Of a stretch of DNA of 64,000 nucleotides, positions 46,670 to 55,091 are shown one piece after another. The position numbers and the translations under genes are program-made. Within the stretch, counting starts at the first letter, position 1. Every line of letters starts with the position of its first letter. The notes beneath the pieces were generated by a model. It was not told the origin of the DNA and did no database searches. It was given only the letters and a program-made list of their open reading frames with translations. The DNA is from a bacterium (Candidatus Blackallbacteria) CG13_big_fil_rev_8_21_14_2_50_49_14 (GTDB taxonomy: Bacteria > Cyanobacteriota > Sericytochromatia > UBA7694). The stretch spans positions 1 to 64,000 of the forward strand of contig PFGG01000009.1 of the NCBI GenBank assembly GCA_002783405.1, given 5' to 3'.

Positions 46670-48922
46670 ATGCAAGTTATCCACCGATTGATCGTATTGT
46701 CAGCTTTTCAGCTTCTGCTGCCTTTTCAGCCTTTTTTATCAGAACCTGTAAAAGCTGTTCTATTGCAAACCCAAGAAAATTTTTCAGAAGCGCTCTCTAT
46801 CGCCGTTTTGCCCTTTGAAAACCTGACCCGTCTCAGTGAAGATGAATGGATGGGGCTGAGTTTGGCTGAAAGTCTGGCGGGCTCGTTGGCACGCTTGCCT
46901 ACTCTGCAGGTGATTGAACGCAGCCAGATCAAACGCATACTGCAGGAACAGAGCTTTTCGCAATCTGCCTTGGCAGATAGTTCCCAGGCCCCTTCTTTGG
47001 GAAAATTGGTAGGTGCTCGGCGCATGGTGCTTGGCAATTTTCAAAAAGTGGGAGAGCGTCTGCGCATTCAGGCGCGCATGATCGCTGTGGAAACGGGTCA
47101 AATCTTGCCTGAGTCGGTGATTCAGGTAGAAGGACAGGTCCGTGACATTCTTGATTTGCAGGATCACCTTGCGCAAAAATTGCTCAAATCTTTTCAGGGT
47201 TCAACCTTTTCAGCACCTGCTGTTTCGCATTCGGCCTCTGCCAATGAAGTCCACTCGCTTTATTATCGTGGCCAGTATCTGCTTGAAAAAAATACGTCGG
47301 CAGATCGACAGGCTGCAGAAAAACTTTTCCAAGAAGCGTTGCGCTTGGCTCCCCAGGATGCGCTGGTTCAAACAGGCCTGGCTGAGTTGTCTTTGGCGCG
47401 TGGCGTTCGCAGCAAAAACAGCCAGGAACTTGAAAAGGCAATGCATTGGATCAATGTGGCTCTGCAGAATAACCCTCAGCTTGTCAAAGCCTGGTTGGTC
47501 AAGGTCAATATTTTGATTGCTCAAAAGCTTGACACCCAGGCAGAAGCACTTCTGAAAGAAGCCTTAGAGGTTTTTCCTGGCAATACTGAATTGGTCTTGA
47601 GCTATATTAATTTGCGAGATCAAGCTTCGATTGAAATCAGTAACAGAATGATTTCATCTGCTGAATTAAAATCTTTGCTACAGCGTTTAGGAGCAGAGCA
47701 AAATGCTCCTGAAATCGCTTTTTCCTTGGGAATGCACGTGCTTTATGAATTGTTTGAGCAAGATCAGCCAGATTTTGCCGAAGCCTTTGCACTTTTAAAA
47801 CAGGCAGGTCAGGCTTTGCCGGATAATCCCGTGATCCCTTTGCAATTGGCGCAGATTTATGTGCGTCAAAACCAACCTGAACTGGCGCGACAACAAATCG
47901 AACTCGGTTTGAGCATTGACCCAGACAGTCCTTGGATTCCGATCATGGCTCACAGCAACTTCAAAAATCTATACTCTTACTATCGTCGTATGAAACAGCC
48001 TGAACGCATGGCTGAGATCCAAAAGCGCTCGCTCGAAGTGATTCAGAAAACGATTCAAAAATATCCGGACAAAGCCCTTAACCATGTTTTGCTTGCCCAA
48101 GATTTGGAGCAAATGGGCCAAACAGAGCAGGCCTTGGCAGCTTTGGATCAGGCAGAGAGAGTCTCCCCTGAGTACCCCACTATTTATACCCAACGCGCAA
48201 AAATTCTAGAAAAGCAGAAAAAAACAAAAGAGGCCATACAAGCTTTAGATAGGGGGCTGGCCTGGATTGACAGAAGTGAAGATTATCAGAGCATGAGACC
48301 CTATCTGATGTTTGAAAAGGGCAATCTAAAGATGAGTATGGGGCAAGCCGATGAGGCTTTGCTTCTTTTTCAGGCGATTTATGATCGCTACCCCGCTGAG
48401 CGGAGCAGTGCACTCATTGCTTTGATTGGCTATTACACTTCTTCGAAAGAGTACTCCCGGCTTTTAAACTATTATCAGGAATTATTTCAAATTGACCCCT
48501 TTTCACGCAAGAATGCCTATTTTCAGCAGGAATATAAGCAGGTTTGGCTGCGGAATGAATTGCTGAAAACCCCCCATTCAGTCGCCTTGCTCAACGACTT
48601 GGGGCAGGTTTTGCTCCAGGCCTATGAGATAGAAGAGGCTCAAAAGCATTTCAAAACAGCCTTGGAACTTGAGCCCAATAACCCTGTCGTGCTTTATAAT
48701 TTAGGTTCCCTCTTCTTGACCAATGGGGAGCCTGGAAAAGCTATGCCTTTGCTTGAGAAAGCCTTAAAAAATAAGCCAGCTTATGTCAATGCAGCCTATA
48801 ATCTGGGGTTGTCATATCTTGCGCTGCATCAAGAGGCCCAAGCCCGAGAGATTTTTCAGCAATTGCTGAGTTGGCAGCCAGATCATGCGCAGGCCTTGGC
48901 GGCTCTGAAAAATCTGCATTGA
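46670..48922 (+). CDS. Secreted CsgG/TolB-N-like domain protein with TPR array
   Basis: The 750-residue protein has a signal peptide (LIVLSAFQLLLPFQPFLS, cleavage near KA). Residues about 43-165 form a domain of the CsgG/FlgO/TolB-N kind: IAVLPFENLT, LAESLAGSLARLPTLQVIER, LVGARRMVLGNFQKVGERLRI and ARMIAVETGQIL. From about 185 on it contains at least ten tetratricopeptide units, among them AAEKLFQEALRLAPQDALV and AQKHFKTALELEPNNPVVLY. It probably works in the periplasm as an assembly scaffold. Similar CsgG-TPR proteins occur beside adenylate cyclases or kinases in other bacteria. It appears monocistronic. Confidence 0.85.
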   Translation: MQVIHRLIVLSAFQLLLPFQPFLSEPVKAVLLQTQENFSEALSIAVLPFENLTRLSEDEWMGLSLAESLAGSLARLPTLQVIERSQIKRILQEQSFSQSALADSSQAPSLGKLVGARRMVLGNFQKVGERLRIQARMIAVETGQILPESVIQVEGQVRDILDLQDHLAQKLLKSFQGSTFSAPAVSHSASANEVHSLYYRGQYLLEKNTSADRQAAEKLFQEALRLAPQDALVQTGLAELSLARGVRSKNSQELEKAMHWINVALQNNPQLVKAWLVKVNILIAQKLDTQAEALLKEALEVFPGNTELVLSYINLRDQASIEISNRMISSAELKSLLQRLGAEQNAPEIAFSLGMHVLYELFEQDQPDFAEAFALLKQAGQALPDNPVIPLQLAQIYVRQNQPELARQQIELGLSIDPDSPWIPIMAHSNFKNLYSYYRRMKQPERMAEIQKRSLEVIQKTIQKYPDKALNHVLLAQDLEQMGQTEQALAALDQAERVSPEYPTIYTQRAKILEKQKKTKEAIQALDRGLAWIDRSEDYQSMRPYLMFEKGNLKMSMGQADEALLLFQAIYDRYPAERSSALIALIGYYTSSKEYSRLLNYYQELFQIDPFSRKNAYFQQEYKQVWLRNELLKTPHSVALLNDLGQVLLQAYEIEEAQKHFKTALELEPNNPVVLYNLGSLFLTNGEPGKAMPLLEKALKNKPAYVNAAYNLGLSYLALHQEAQAREIFQQLLSWQPDHAQALAALKNLH

Positions 48923-49011
48923 GAAGCCGTTTGAAGATTTCAGGGTTTGCCGCCCCTGATAAAAGCTGTGTACACTGGTTCATTCCAAGAAGTGATGAAA
49001 AATAGGATTTT

Positions 49012-49911
49012 ATGCTCAGTTCTCTTGAACAGGTTTTGCTTTTTTTATCTTTTTTCTGCTTGAGCGTTGGCATTGGGGCTTCGATTGAAAAAAAAGATAT
49101 TCTTGCCGTGTGGCAAGACAAAAAAGCGATTCTGGCAGGTTTGGGCCTGCAATATCTTTTGCTTCCCAGTTTGGCCTGTGTCTGGATTTTGACCTTGAAC
49201 CTGCCACCACTTGCTGCGGGCACTTTGCTGCTGATTGCCACTTGCCCTGGCGGAACCACTTCGAATATGTTCACCTATTTTGCCAAGGCAGATGTCAGCT
49301 TGAGTATTTTTCTGACTTCTCTGACCACCTGCCTGGCTTTTTTCATGACTCCTCTGCTCTTGGCCTTGTTTGGAGGTTCATTGGGTATTTCGGGCTCTTT
49401 GCAGCTGCCTTTGCCTAATTTAATCGTCACCCTCTTTGCCGCTCTTCTGCCCGCTGGGATTGGCTATTTGATACGTGCAAAATCTGAAGGGTGGGCAAAG
49501 CGAACAGAAAGAGTGGGAGCTTGGATCGGCTATGTTTCGATTGGCATCATGTTGGTGATTTGGGGGCCCAAAATTCTTGAGCTTTTACAAAAAGAAGACC
49601 TGCGTGTCTTTGTGGCGACAGGGCTCTTGAGTTTGAGTGGTATTTTCTTTGCGCATTTACTCAGTCGGGGCCTGCACTTTGAGCAGCGGATTGCCCGCAC
49701 GCTCTCCTTTGAAACAGGGATTCAAAACGCACCCTTGGCTTTTGCGATTATCAGCCTCAATCTTCCCCGTGAAACCGTTCTACAGATCAGTTGGATCCCT
49801 CTGCTATATGGGGCACTTTCAGTGGGCAATGCCGCTTTGTTTACCTTGCTTTACCGCTTTTCGGCGTTGCGGATTGCCCCTGAGCTGCAAACTGTGAGGC
49901 AGGGAGAATGA
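49012..49911 (+). CDS. Bile acid:sodium symporter (BASS) family transporter
   Basis: The 299-residue integral membrane protein has about nine hydrophobic helices. The BASS core is visible in ATCPGGTTSNMFTYFAKADV and ETGIQNAPLAFAIIS, the two unwound sodium-binding segments of the family. Members import bile acids, pantothenate, pyruvate or other organic anions with sodium. The substrate is not known here. AGGA precedes the ATG. The last 4 nt overlap the next gene (ATGA), and that one overlaps a third, so three genes form an operon. A YeiH-type permease elsewhere in the window is unrelated. Confidence 0.92.
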   Translation: MLSSLEQVLLFLSFFCLSVGIGASIEKKDILAVWQDKKAILAGLGLQYLLLPSLACVWILTLNLPPLAAGTLLLIATCPGGTTSNMFTYFAKADVSLSIFLTSLTTCLAFFMTPLLLALFGGSLGISGSLQLPLPNLIVTLFAALLPAGIGYLIRAKSEGWAKRTERVGAWIGYVSIGIMLVIWGPKILELLQKEDLRVFVATGLLSLSGIFFAHLLSRGLHFEQRIARTLSFETGIQNAPLAFAIISLNLPRETVLQISWIPLLYGALSVGNAALFTLLYRFSALRIAPELQTVRQGE

Positions 49912-50360
49912 AAGCCACTACCTCACGTGCTTTTCGGCAAAAACATATCAATACTTATAGTTATGCCGATTTTGATAATTTTGAAGACTATTTTCTCTAT
50001 TTGCATCTCAATCAGGATGTCTTGCGAATGCATTTTTTCGGTTCCTTTGTTTCCATTCCCCTCTTGCCCTGGGCCCTGTGGATGTCTTGTTACCAACACC
50101 AGTTCTGGCCCTTGGTACTCTATTTGGGTCTGTATTATGGCTGTGGCTTTTCAAGCCATTTCCTCTGTGATGGCAGAGTATCCAAAACCACGCCTGATTA
50201 TGGCCCTTCGTATTTTTATGTGATCAATCTCAATTTCCGAATTTTGGCCGGCAAAATGAAGGAATACGAGCGGAATTATTTTGAAAAATATCCGCACACG
50301 CTTTGGGTTTACGATAAAAACCTGGAGCCGCCAGCGGGTGTTATTGGGGGAGGGCGATGA
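49908..50360 (+). CDS. DUF962/Mpo1-like small membrane protein
   Basis: The 150-residue protein resembles the DUF962 (yeast Mpo1-like) family. FEDYFLYLHLNQDVLRMHFFG contains, from about residue 25, the spaced His and Asn residues of the first family motif. Two membrane helices follow, and FSSHFLCDG with a later Pro takes the place of the GHxxxE...P motif. Mpo1 is an iron-dependent dioxygenase of fatty-acid oxidation in yeast; whether this protein has such activity is unknown. The middle gene of a three-gene operon with a BASS transporter, it overlaps both neighbours by 4 nt. Confidence 0.65.
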   Translation: MKATTSRAFRQKHINTYSYADFDNFEDYFLYLHLNQDVLRMHFFGSFVSIPLLPWALWMSCYQHQFWPLVLYLGLYYGCGFSSHFLCDGRVSKTTPDYGPSYFYVINLNFRILAGKMKEYERNYFEKYPHTLWVYDKNLEPPAGVIGGGR

Positions 50361-50869
50361 GGCAGATTGCGTATCCTGCTTGGCTCAAACCCTTTTTAAT
50401 CCTGAATTTTGTTCTGGGAGCCGGCTTGAGCTTTTTGCCTTTGCTCCGTCCCTTGGGGTGGGGGCTGATGTTGCAGGCTGGGTATTTGGCCATCGGCTAT
50501 GTCTGTATCTATGTGGCCGAATTGGAATCAGATTTCATGACCCAGGCCAAGCGAGAAGTCGGTGATTGGAATGGCCTGATCGTGGCGTTGACACGCTTGC
50601 GCACTGAAAATTGTGAAGCTGCAGTTTTGGCTGAAGCACTGCAAGTCTTAAACCGCCAGTTTTGGCGGGAGTATCTGCTCTCCCGTCGTTATCTTTTGCG
50701 TTCAAGTCTCAAACCCAATTCAGAGCTGGAGCAGCGCTTCAAGATCTGCAATCAAGTGGCGATTGAGTGGAAAAACCTGCTGGAAGCAAAACTTGCAAGC
50801 AGAGATTATCAACTCCAGGGAGAAGAAAAGCAGGCCTTGCTGACACTTCAAGAGTTACGTCAGGCTTGA
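50357..50869 (+). CDS. Small membrane protein with cytoplasmic helical domain, unknown
   Basis: This 170-residue protein is not recognised. Two hydrophobic helices (about 10-30 and 32-53) form a hairpin, followed by a roughly 110-residue helical, charged region rich in Leu, Glu and Arg. There is no catalytic motif. The start overlaps the stop of the DUF962-like gene (ATGA). As last gene of the BASS operon it may be an accessory subunit, but this is inference. Confidence 0.7.
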   Translation: MRQIAYPAWLKPFLILNFVLGAGLSFLPLLRPLGWGLMLQAGYLAIGYVCIYVAELESDFMTQAKREVGDWNGLIVALTRLRTENCEAAVLAEALQVLNRQFWREYLLSRRYLLRSSLKPNSELEQRFKICNQVAIEWKNLLEAKLASRDYQLQGEEKQALLTLQELRQA

Positions 50870-51143
50870 TTCAGGACTGTTTTTTTCTGACTGCGTTAAA
50901 AATTTGCCTAAAATTTGACGATTGAGTTGATCCATTCTCCAACCTCTGTTCAAGTGCCTTTCGACAGTATAAAACCAAATCCAGAACAGGCCTTGGTTAC
51001 CAACGCTGTTTTCATCTCTTGGGTCATCAAGGCCTCAAACTGAAGTGAAAGTTTTGAACCTCTGTATTGTGCCGCAGGCATTTCCCTTCCTTCTGTTCAA
51101 ATTTCATAAAAACCAATTGAGAAAATAGCGTTATAATGCCTGC
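50870..51143 (+). promoter_or_regulatory. Intergenic region with -10 box placed for a leaderless start
   Basis: I see no gene here. TATAAT at 51132-51137 lies only 6 nt before the ATG at 51144, so transcription would start at or next to the start codon. There is no Shine-Dalgarno sequence in between, and no convincing -35. Confidence 0.45.
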
Positions 51144-53141
51144 ATGAACGCATCTGAAATACCCTCTTTGGAATCCTCGTTTATTGAAGCTCTGAAGTCG
51201 CTGCAAGCAGGCGAAATACTGACGTCACGTCAGGCCTTTGAATCCATTGTTCGCGATTATCCAGACTGTAAAGAAGCCTGGTATCATTTGGGCGAAATCT
51301 GCCAAAAATGGGGAGACTTCGAGAACGCGATTGATCATTATACCCATGTGCTGGAGCTGGACCCCGCTATTCAAGAGGTCTATAACAATTTGGGCGTGAT
51401 AGCCACTCTGCAGGGGCTGCCAGATTTGGCCAGCGGTTATTTTTTTAAGGCGCTTGAAATCAATTCCGAATTTGCCCCTGCCCATCTCAATCTCGGTCAG
51501 CTGTTTTTACCGCTCGGGCAGTATGATCTGTTTGCCTATCACTGTCTTCAAGCTTTAAACATTGACGCTTCGCTGGAAAGAACCTATTTTCAAACCGGAA
51601 TGAATGCTTTGCTTAAGGGTGATTTTACGCAAGCAGAAGCGCTTTTTTCTGTGATTGTAAAATATTCTGGCACCTTGAGGGTCAGTGCCCTGCTCAAAAA
51701 GACTTTCTGTTTGCAGCGTTTGGGGCGAGACAGTGAGGCCTTGGGCTGCCTTGATCAGGCCTATGAACTCGACCCGGATGGCACCATTGCCTTGATGCGT
51801 GCCTTTTATCTGCCTGTGGTCTATCGCAGTGAAGCCGAATTGAACCAATGGCGCGATCAATTGACAGCCAAGTTGGAGACACTTGAAGCCGAACAGGCAA
51901 ATTTGAGCTTCAGGCGTCTGCATGAAATGGATTGGTATCCTTTTTACCTGGCCTATCAAGGCCAGAACGACCTCGAGATTATGCAGCGTCTGGCCCGCTT
52001 GATTCAGCCCCATGTGCCAGCGCTTTCCCCTTTGCAAGAAAAACGCCCACGCGAGAAAAATTTGCGTGTGGGTTGGGTTTCCCGTTATTTTCATACCCAT
52101 TCAGTTGCCCAGTGCTTTTTGCCTGTATTGAATAATTTTCCCAAAGGGACTGTTCATCTCTTGTTTCAGGTGCCAGGCTCGCGTCAGGACTTGATGCCGG
52201 GCAGATTTCAAGCAGCAATTGCTGCCGTTTTGCCCCTTTCTGAAGTACTTGCTCAAGCCCAGGAACAAATTCAGGCCCAAGAACTGGATATCTTGATCTA
52301 TACAGATTTGGGCATGGAGCCCTTTGGCTTTTTATTGGCTCAGAACCGTCTGGCTCCCTTGCAGTATCTCTTGCCGGGTCACCCTGTGACTTCGGGTCTG
52401 AAGAGTTTGGATGGTTTTATTTCATCTCGAGTGCTTGAAGGCCCTGATGCCCAGCAGCATTACCAGGAGCCGCTTGTACTTTTAGATCACCCCCTTGTCA
52501 ATTTCCCCAATCAAGCACAGCACCCTGTGATCGAGCGTGCTCAGACAGGTCTGCCCGCTGGCCGGCTTTACGCCTGCCCTGTCACCCTGTTTAAATTGCA
52601 TCCCGGTTTTGACAAGGTTTTTGCAGCCTTGCTCGCAGCAGATCCAGAGGCTCAAATCCTCTGTTTTCAAGATCAATCGCCTGAGATTGCAGCCATTCTC
52701 AAGACGCGTTGGCAAGAGCTTTTGGGGCCAGATTCGGAACGCATGCATCTTCTGCCCTGGCAAAGTGCTGAGCGCTTTCAGGAATTGCTTCCCCATTTTG
52801 ATCTGGTTCTGGATCCTTTTCCCTTTGGTTTGGGCACCACGGCCTATCTCGCTTTGCAGGCTGAGGTGCCGATGGTCTCCTGGCCAGGAGAATTTCTCAG
52901 GGGCCGGGTGGTACAGGCCCTGTATCAAACCCTGGGCATACAGACGGGCCTGGCCACTTCGCTTGAAGACTATGTCACACAGGCCCTGGCCCTGGCGCAA
53001 AACCCTGAATTGCGCCAAGCCTGGATTCAAACTTTGCGCCAACAGAAACATCTTCTGTTTGAGAGTTCGCTGGGCGGCCAGGAATTGGCTGTTTTCTTAC
53101 AGGATGCCCAGGCCCGAAAACTTCAGCAGGAAACTGTGTGA
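51144..53141 (+). CDS. TPR protein with SPINDLY/OGT-type glycosyltransferase domain (GT41)
   Basis: The 665-residue protein has TPR units in the first 200 residues (AWYHLGEICQKWGDFENAID, VYNNLGVIATLQGLPDLASG). A GT41 catalytic region follows (about 310-650). Signs are RVGWVSRYFHTHSV, a LLPGHPVTSGLKSLDGFISS stretch (the family HPxTSG motif), FKLHPGFDKVF, then LVLDPFPFGLGTTAYLAL and PMVSWPGEFLRGRV. Bacterial GT41 enzymes add sugars to proteins or flagellin. Target and donor are unknown. The gene has no ribosome-binding site but a TATAAT 6 nt upstream, suggesting a leaderless message. Its stop overlaps the ABC ATPase start (GTGA). Confidence 0.9.
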   Translation: MNASEIPSLESSFIEALKSLQAGEILTSRQAFESIVRDYPDCKEAWYHLGEICQKWGDFENAIDHYTHVLELDPAIQEVYNNLGVIATLQGLPDLASGYFFKALEINSEFAPAHLNLGQLFLPLGQYDLFAYHCLQALNIDASLERTYFQTGMNALLKGDFTQAEALFSVIVKYSGTLRVSALLKKTFCLQRLGRDSEALGCLDQAYELDPDGTIALMRAFYLPVVYRSEAELNQWRDQLTAKLETLEAEQANLSFRRLHEMDWYPFYLAYQGQNDLEIMQRLARLIQPHVPALSPLQEKRPREKNLRVGWVSRYFHTHSVAQCFLPVLNNFPKGTVHLLFQVPGSRQDLMPGRFQAAIAAVLPLSEVLAQAQEQIQAQELDILIYTDLGMEPFGFLLAQNRLAPLQYLLPGHPVTSGLKSLDGFISSRVLEGPDAQQHYQEPLVLLDHPLVNFPNQAQHPVIERAQTGLPAGRLYACPVTLFKLHPGFDKVFAALLAADPEAQILCFQDQSPEIAAILKTRWQELLGPDSERMHLLPWQSAERFQELLPHFDLVLDPFPFGLGTTAYLALQAEVPMVSWPGEFLRGRVVQALYQTLGIQTGLATSLEDYVTQALALAQNPELRQAWIQTLRQQKHLLFESSLGGQELAVFLQDAQARKLQQETV

Positions 53142-54022
53142 GCGAGCCCCTGCTCTCGGTTCGAAATTTGGTCAAGGTCTATCCTGGCGGGGTGGAGGCC
53201 GTGCGGGGCATCAGTTTTGAGCTGGAGCAAGGCATGTGTTTGGGCTTGCTGGGCCCCAACGGGGCGGGCAAAACCACGACCCTTGAAATGATTGAAGATA
53301 CGCTCTCTCCCAGTTCGGGGGAAATACGCTATAAGGGCGTTGCCCGTGGCCCCCATTTTAAAGAAGAAGTCGGTATTCAATTTCAAAGTACAGAATTGCC
53401 CCAATATCTGAGCGTGGGTGAAACCCTGAAAACCTTTCACCGTTTGTATACACGCCAGGCCCCACTTGCCGAAATTATTGAAATCTGTCAGTTAAAAGAA
53501 TTATTAGATCGCGATAACCGTAAAATTTCTGGGGGGCAAAAACAGCGTCTCTTATTGGCTTTGGCACTGCTCAATGATCCCGATCTGGTTTTTTTGGATG
53601 AGCCTACCACGGGTATGGATCCGCAAGCCCGCCGCAATCTCTGGGAGGCAGTGCTTGAAATCAAACGCAGGGGAAAAACCTTGGTTTTGACAACCCATTA
53701 TATGGATGAGGCCCAATTGCTCTGTGATCGGGTGGCGATTGTGGATCAAGGCCTGATTTTAACCAGTGGAACGCCCCGTGAATTGATTCAAGAACATTGC
53801 CCCTATGTTTCGGTGATTTTACCCGCTCAGACCCAGGCTCTGAAGGATTTTCCCTGGCCAGTACTGGAACACCAACAGGGACTTGAAATTCGTGCAACCG
53901 AGGCCAATGCCTGTATCCAAGAACTTTTGCGCAGAGAAATTGCCCTGAACGAGATCAGCATTCACACGCCCAATCTCGAAGATGTGTTTTTGGTGCTGAC
54001 AGGACGGAGTTTGCGTGAATAA
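53138..54022 (+). CDS. ABC transporter ATP-binding protein (ABC-2 exporter type)
   Basis: The 294-residue ATPase has Walker A GPNGAGKTTT (about 44-53), signature ISGGQKQRL, Walker B LVFLDEPTTGMD and the switch His in LTTHYMDEA. This layout is that of the DrrA/CcmA group, which pairs with ABC-2 permeases for drug, lipid or polysaccharide export. The start is GTG, overlapping the stop of the GT41 gene, and the end overlaps the permease gene by 8 nt, so the three are one operon. About 65 C-terminal residues follow the core, as in other DrrA-like proteins. Confidence 0.95.
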   Translation: MSEPLLSVRNLVKVYPGGVEAVRGISFELEQGMCLGLLGPNGAGKTTTLEMIEDTLSPSSGEIRYKGVARGPHFKEEVGIQFQSTELPQYLSVGETLKTFHRLYTRQAPLAEIIEICQLKELLDRDNRKISGGQKQRLLLALALLNDPDLVFLDEPTTGMDPQARRNLWEAVLEIKRRGKTLVLTTHYMDEAQLLCDRVAIVDQGLILTSGTPRELIQEHCPYVSVILPAQTQALKDFPWPVLEHQQGLEIRATEANACIQELLRREIALNEISIHTPNLEDVFLVLTGRSLRE

Positions 54023-55076
54023 GTTTTCCAAAAGCTTTGAGCGTTTCTGGAGTATCTTTGTGGCCCGGAATTACGAATTTATTCGCGATCGGGGCACTTT
54101 GGCCTGGAGCTTTCTCTTTCCTTTTCTGATGCTGGTGGGTTTCAGTTTTACCTTTGATCGTGAACATCCCCCCGCCCAGGCCAAGATTGGTCTGGTGGGC
54201 AGCCAGTCTGTTCAATGGCAGGCCACCCTCAAAACCCTTCCCTTGATCGAGGTGGTTTTGATTGAAAATCTGGAGCAGGCCCGCGATAAGCTGGCGCACC
54301 ACAAGCTGGATTTGGTTTTAGACACTTCGCCTCAACCCCCCGTCTATTTTTTAAGTGAAACTTCGCCCAAAAGCAGCGTGGCAGAAAAACTCGTGATTCG
54401 GGAATTGGAAGTGCGGGAAGCGCGCCCGCCGCCCCCTCCACTTTTCAGACGAGAAACCCTCAAAGGCTTGGAAGTTCCCTACCTTGACTGGTTTTTTCCA
54501 GGCATGTTGGGCATGAATATCATGTTCTCAGCGGTTTTTGGGGTGGGCTATGTGATTGTGCGCTACCGAAAAAATGGCATGCTCAAACGTTTGAGCGCCA
54601 CACCTCTGACAGCCTTTGAGTTTTTAGCGGCACAACTCAGTTCTCGCCTCTTTTTAATAATCTGCAATACCCTGATTCTGTTCGGGGGCTCCCTGCTTTT
54701 GTTTCATTTTGAAGTGCGGGGTTCGTGGTTGGCTTTGGTTTTGCTGTTTATTTTGGGGTCGACCAGTCTGATTTCGCTGGGCTTGGTGGTGGCTGCGCGA
54801 ACGGAATCTGAAGAGTTGGCCGGAGGCTTGATCAATCTACTTACCTGGCCGATGATGTTTTTTTCTGAGGTATGGTTTTCACTTGAGGGTGCGCCTGAGT
54901 GGCTGCAAAAGCTGGCTTTGCTCTTTCCCCTGACCCATATGATTCGTGGCATGCGCCAGGTCATGAATGATGGCGCGGGCCTGGCGCAGGTTTCAGGAAC
55001 TCTGCTGCTTTTGCTGAGCATGACGCTGGTTTTTCTCAGTTTGGGAGCCAGTCTCTTTCGCTGGCGAAAAGTTTAA
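54015..55076 (+). CDS. ABC-2 type transporter permease
   Basis: This 353-residue membrane protein pairs with the ATPase just upstream. The N-terminal membrane helix (about 33-50, LAWSFLFPFLMLVGFSF) is followed by an extracytoplasmic domain of about 110 residues. Five further helices lie between about 160 and 345. Typical ABC-2 traits are FPGMLGMNIMFSAVFGVGY, YRKNGMLKRLSATPL and the terminal FPLTHMIRGMRQVM. The start is GTG at 54015. What it exports is unknown; the linkage to a glycosyltransferase may point to a glycosylated product, but this is inference. Confidence 0.94.
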   Translation: MNKFSKSFERFWSIFVARNYEFIRDRGTLAWSFLFPFLMLVGFSFTFDREHPPAQAKIGLVGSQSVQWQATLKTLPLIEVVLIENLEQARDKLAHHKLDLVLDTSPQPPVYFLSETSPKSSVAEKLVIRELEVREARPPPPPLFRRETLKGLEVPYLDWFFPGMLGMNIMFSAVFGVGYVIVRYRKNGMLKRLSATPLTAFEFLAAQLSSRLFLIICNTLILFGGSLLLFHFEVRGSWLALVLLFILGSTSLISLGLVVAARTESEELAGGLINLLTWPMMFFSEVWFSLEGAPEWLQKLALLFPLTHMIRGMRQVMNDGAGLAQVSGTLLLLLSMTLVFLSLGASLFRWRKV

Positions 55077-55091
55077 ATGGTCTGCGGGCGT

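Noticed and set aside
52537-53220. Open frame of 227 codons in another frame of the GT41 gene
   Set aside because: Arg/Trp/Cys-rich translation typical of a shifted frame; the GT41 frame carries the family motifs.
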